Shown in pieces: positions 61,094-64,000 of a stretch of 64,000 nucleotides of DNA. Made by a program: the position numbers and the translations under genes. The DNA is taken from positions 62,001 through 126,000 of the forward strand of contig JAZKFZ010000001.1 of the NCBI GenBank assembly GCA_040386155.1, read 5' to 3'. Position 1 is the first letter of the stretch. Every line of letters starts with the position of its first letter. The DNA is from M0103 sp040386155. GTDB taxonomy: Bacteria; Bacteroidota; Bacteroidia; Flavobacteriales_D; Crocinitomicaceae. The notes under the pieces were generated by a model, which saw only the letters and a list, made by a program, of their open reading frames with translations, was not told the origin of the DNA and did not search any database.

Positions 61094-62587
61094 TTACTTC
61101 ACACGAATCCGTTGACCAATCTGTAAACGACTGATGTTGATAGAAGGATTTAATTTTTTAAGCGTAGTTTGCGATACGTTATGACGGTCTGCAATTTTTC
61201 CAAAAGTATCTCCGGAACGCACAGTATAATATTTCTTCGTTACTGGCGGAACTGGTGGCGCAGGAGGCGCTGGTGCTTTGCTAATTCCGTTAATTTTAAG
61301 TCGTTGACCCACATAAATATTCGCTGTTTGCAAATCGTTCCAAAGTAATACGGAATCAACACTTACTTGATATTTTGTTGCAATGGCTGTCATTGTTTCT
61401 CCCGCCTTCACTGTATGATAAATAAATTGCGTTTTAGCAAGCCCATTTGCGCTCAAGGTGTCTTTGGGCACATTCGCGATTGGAACGACAGGAGCAATTG
61501 GTGTAGTTCCTGTTGCAAAAATAGCTGCTTCAAGTTGATAAAGCGTGTCTTCTAAACTAACTAAAACACCTATTTTTTCGAGCGGACCTGAAATACATTG
61601 TGGTGGATTTGTTTGTGGAATAAATCCTGTTTTATACACCGGATTCAATTTTTTCACTTCCTCTTCATCCCACTGAACTACACGAGAAATGGTACTCATG
61701 TACACCCCTTTTTTCAGACAAACAGTATCTAAAAGATTATAATTAAGATTTAATTGACTAGGTCGAATGTTGTGATCAGTATGGTAGGTAATTAAATACG
61801 CTGCGGCAATAAAGTTGGGAACATAGCCCTGCGTTTCTGTTGGTAAAAACGGTCTCACCTCCCAGTATGTTTTTTTATTTCCTGAGCGATGTATTGCTTT
61901 ATTGACGTTTCCAGGGCCTGCGTTGTAGGCTGCTAAGCACAAATTCCAATCGCCATAAATTCCATACAGTTTCTTTAAAAAGCGACAAGCAGCATCCGTT
62001 GCAAGGGCAGGATCCATTCTTTCGTCGATATATGAATTTTCTTTTAATCCGTAGGATTGACCAGTACGATACATGAATTGCCATAAGCCCAAGGCCCCAG
62101 CCTTCGATTTTACTTGTGGTCGAAGCCCGCTTTCAATAACAGGAAGAAATTTAAGTTCTAAAGGCAAGCCATACTCCGCCAATTTTTCTTCAAACAAATC
62201 AAAATACAATTCAGAGCGCCCCATCACAATGCTGATAAAACTGCGGCGATTTTTCATAAAAAAACGGATGGTACCAAGTGTGTTTTGATTGCAATCTAAT
62301 TGAAAGGGAGACATTCGATTGAATTCTTCCAGTTGCTCACAAATTTGAGCGTCCGTAAATTCCGGAATTTGTCCTGTGGAATAATTTAATGCTTTTTGAA
62401 TGGAATCGTAGTTCAATCCTTCGCCGATCAATTCTTTAAAATACATGGCAACACTTTGGTCGACCGTGTTCACAAATGGTTCTTTATTTAACGTGTCTGA
62501 TGGTCGTTGAAAGTTGACAGGAAGTTGAGCAACTACCTGCTGAGTTCCAATCAAAAACAACAGAAAGAAAACGTTAAAAAATCTCAT
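61094..62587 (-). CDS. lytic murein transglycosylase D-like, two LysM domains
   Basis: 497 residues from the ATG at 62587 (it overlaps the gatA stop as ATGA; a TTG one codon earlier is less likely). Signal peptide ending VAQ, a helical N-part, the SLT domain with the catalytic Glu in PVIESGLRPQ and KAGALGLWQF, and YNAGPGNVNKAI. Two LysM domains bind peptidoglycan (about 390–435 and 450–497: YHTVKAGETMTAIA, YTVRSGDTFGKIA). It cuts peptidoglycan with 1,6-anhydro ends. Confidence 0.95.
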   Translation of the reverse strand: MRFFNVFFLLFLIGTQQVVAQLPVNFQRPSDTLNKEPFVNTVDQSVAMYFKELIGEGLNYDSIQKALNYSTGQIPEFTDAQICEQLEEFNRMSPFQLDCNQNTLGTIRFFMKNRRSFISIVMGRSELYFDLFEEKLAEYGLPLELKFLPVIESGLRPQVKSKAGALGLWQFMYRTGQSYGLKENSYIDERMDPALATDAACRFLKKLYGIYGDWNLCLAAYNAGPGNVNKAIHRSGNKKTYWEVRPFLPTETQGYVPNFIAAAYLITYHTDHNIRPSQLNLNYNLLDTVCLKKGVYMSTISRVVQWDEEEVKKLNPVYKTGFIPQTNPPQCISGPLEKIGVLVSLEDTLYQLEAAIFATGTTPIAPVVPIANVPKDTLSANGLAKTQFIYHTVKAGETMTAIATKYQVSVDSVLLWNDLQTANIYVGQRLKINGISKAPAPPAPPVPPVTKKYYTVRSGDTFGKIADRHNVSQTTLKKLNPSINISRLQIGQRIRVK

Positions 62588-63999
62588 CAATTATTCATTT
62601 TTGCAAGTTGATCACTAAAGCCCAACAATTTTTGTTCTTCAAAATGATTTGCCATCAATTGAATTCCGAAAGGAAGTCCATTTGAGCGCTTACCTAACGG
62701 TAAAGATATCGCGGGGTTACCAGTTAAGTTGGCATGAACAGTAAAAATATCTTGCAAATACACTTGTAGTGGATCTGTTATCTCGTTGATACCAAAGGCC
62801 GTATCTGGTGTCGTTGGCAATAAAATAAAATCGAAATTTTCTAATATTTCATCCGTTTTATCGCGCAAAACACGTCGTACTTTTTGTCCTTTGCTGTAAT
62901 ATGCGTCATAATACCCGTGCGACAAGACAAAAGTTCCAGCCATTATTCTACGTTTTACTTCTGGACCAAATCCTTCCGTTCGCGATTTTTTATACGTGTC
63001 TTCTACTCCTACAGCGTCTTTACTTCTGTATCCAAAATGCACTCCATCGAAACGAGACAGATTAGACGAAGCTTCTGCTGTTGTAAGTACGTAATAGGTT
63101 GGCACCATGTAGTCTAGGTAAGGGAATGAAACCTCTTCCACTTGGTGACCGTCTGCTTTTAACTTAGCAATTAAGTCATTCAATTTTTCTACCACCTCAG
63201 GATGAATGCCTTCGGTATGAAAGCTTTCTTTAATGACTGCAATTTTTTGACCTTTCGCGATTTTAAAATCACCATAGTTATCGACCGCTTTTGAAGAAGA
63301 TGTAGCATCCATTTCGTCCTTTCCAGCCATTATTTCTAACAACAAAGCCATGTCTTCCACGCTGTTGGTAAAAGGTCCAATTTGATCAAAAGAAGATGCG
63401 TAGGCAATTAAGCCATAGCGACTGATTCTTCCATAGGTAGGTTTTAAGCCAAATGTTCCTGTAAAAGAAGCAGGTTGACGAACAGAGCCGCCAGTATCGC
63501 TCCCTAAAGAAACGGTACAGAGGCCAGCAGAAACTGCTACGGCAGAGCCACCTGATGAGCCACCGGGCACTTTTGAAGTATCTAAATTATTTAAGACAGC
63601 ACCAAAAGCTGAATTTTCATTGGAAGAACCCATAGCAAATTCATCACAATTCAAACGACCAATAATGATCGCATCTTCATCGATCAAACGTTGAACAGCC
63701 GTTGCGGTATAAATGGATTCAAAACCTTCTAAAATTTTAGATGAAGCAGAAACTTTACATCCGTTCACACAAAGATTGTCTTTCAATCCAACCACCATGC
63801 CTGCCAAGCGACCCGCAGTACCTGCAGCGATTTTAGCATCTACTTCTTTGCTGCGCTGTTGAGCAGCAGCAGCAAACACTTCCAAAAATGCATTGAGGTG
63901 TTTTGTCTCTTCAATTTTTGACAAATAATGATCGACAATGTTGGAAACAGTTGTTCCTTCAGAGAGTGCTGATTTTACTTCAGCAAATGTTTTGTACAT
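62587..63999 (-). CDS. gatA: Asp-tRNA(Asn)/Glu-tRNA(Gln) amidotransferase subunit A
   Basis: 470 residues. Amidase-signature enzyme with the Ser–cisSer–Lys triad: Lys in GLKDNLCV, PGGSSGGSAVAV and LGSDTGGSVRQPA, the latter with the nucleophile. It makes the amide on misacylated tRNA together with GatB and GatC. The ATG at 63999 is at the window edge; a start a little further upstream cannot be excluded. The stop overlaps the next gene's start (ATGA). Confidence 0.95.
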   Translation of the reverse strand: MYKTFAEVKSALSEGTTVSNIVDHYLSKIEETKHLNAFLEVFAAAAQQRSKEVDAKIAAGTAGRLAGMVVGLKDNLCVNGCKVSASSKILEGFESIYTATAVQRLIDEDAIIIGRLNCDEFAMGSSNENSAFGAVLNNLDTSKVPGGSSGGSAVAVSAGLCTVSLGSDTGGSVRQPASFTGTFGLKPTYGRISRYGLIAYASSFDQIGPFTNSVEDMALLLEIMAGKDEMDATSSSKAVDNYGDFKIAKGQKIAVIKESFHTEGIHPEVVEKLNDLIAKLKADGHQVEEVSFPYLDYMVPTYYVLTTAEASSNLSRFDGVHFGYRSKDAVGVEDTYKKSRTEGFGPEVKRRIMAGTFVLSHGYYDAYYSKGQKVRRVLRDKTDEILENFDFILLPTTPDTAFGINEITDPLQVYLQDIFTVHANLTGNPAISLPLGKRSNGLPFGIQLMANHFEEQKLLGFSDQLAKMNN

Positions 64000-64000
64000 A

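Noticed and set aside
1..64000. tRNA, rRNA, riboswitch or transposase genes
   Set aside because: None recognised by eye; gaps between genes are short and show no cloverleaf or known motif, but weak RNA elements could be missed without covariance search.

Overview
The window is AT-rich DNA from a member of the Bacteroidota, most likely order Flavobacteriales. The markers are: type IX secretion (T9SS) sorting domains of type A (three proteases) and type B (a CotH-kinase protein); a PorP/SprF homologue; the gliding lipoprotein GldH in the usual holB–PSP1–gldH order; a bacillithiol-linked YtxJ protein; many -7 boxes of the form TAnnTTTG; and many secreted proteins whose predicted mature N-terminus is Gln. 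I cannot fix the family from sequence alone. No rRNA, tRNA, CRISPR array, phage or transposase gene was seen. Most of the window is dense chromosomal housekeeping DNA with small dispersed repeats.

Layout. 1–4739: operon DUF4129 (5'-truncated by the window edge), DUF4350, MoxR ATPase, DUF58. 4.8–12.7 kb: a lipoprotein, a UbiA-like membrane protein with no normal start codon, an M1 peptidase with T9SS tail, an SF1 helicase, and a PLP-dependent Cys/Met enzyme. 12.8–17.2 kb: two tandem M43 metalloproteases with T9SS tails. 17.2–22.5 kb (minus strand): a small basic secreted protein, an alpha/beta hydrolase, lipoproteins, a universal stress protein, a DMT transporter and an Ala/Lys/Glu-rich coiled-coil protein. 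22.6–25.5 kb: holB–PSP1–gldH. 25.5–31.6 kb: a DUF2490 pair, then a CotH/type-B T9SS cargo with PorP/SprF. 31.6–34 kb: an MBOAT/SGNH acyl-transfer pair. 34–40.9 kb: TPR lipoprotein, membrane proteins, msrC, a PolB-like exonuclease, and three small related lipoproteins. 41–45 kb: pheS–ytxJ–glutaminyl cyclase, an outer-membrane protein, ftsE. 45–50 kb: a large TPR protein with an outer-membrane beta-barrel. 50–51.5 kb: palindromic repeats, a frameshifted T9SS mini-gene, a lipoprotein and a barrel. 51.5–58.3 kb: lspA, a DksA-like regulator, DUF6427, purQ–purD, a CNNM/CBS protein, a secreted propeller-like protein, and a GxxExxY nuclease-fold protein beside a nested palindrome. 58.5–64 kb: HAD phosphatase, two LPS-type glycosyltransferases, MltD-like transglycosylase, gatA.

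How the parts fit. Much of the window serves the cell envelope: lipoprotein maturation (lspA), T9SS cargo and partners, LPS/exopolysaccharide modification, peptidoglycan turnover, and a glutaminyl cyclase that could cap the N-terminal Gln of secreted proteins. The less ordinary observations are the nested inverted-repeat element abutting the GxxExxY gene, the REP-like repeats next to a mini T9SS gene with two compensating frameshifts, terminators whose T-tract runs straight into the next gene's -7 box, a terminator lying antisense inside a small gene, and several predicted leaderless genes.
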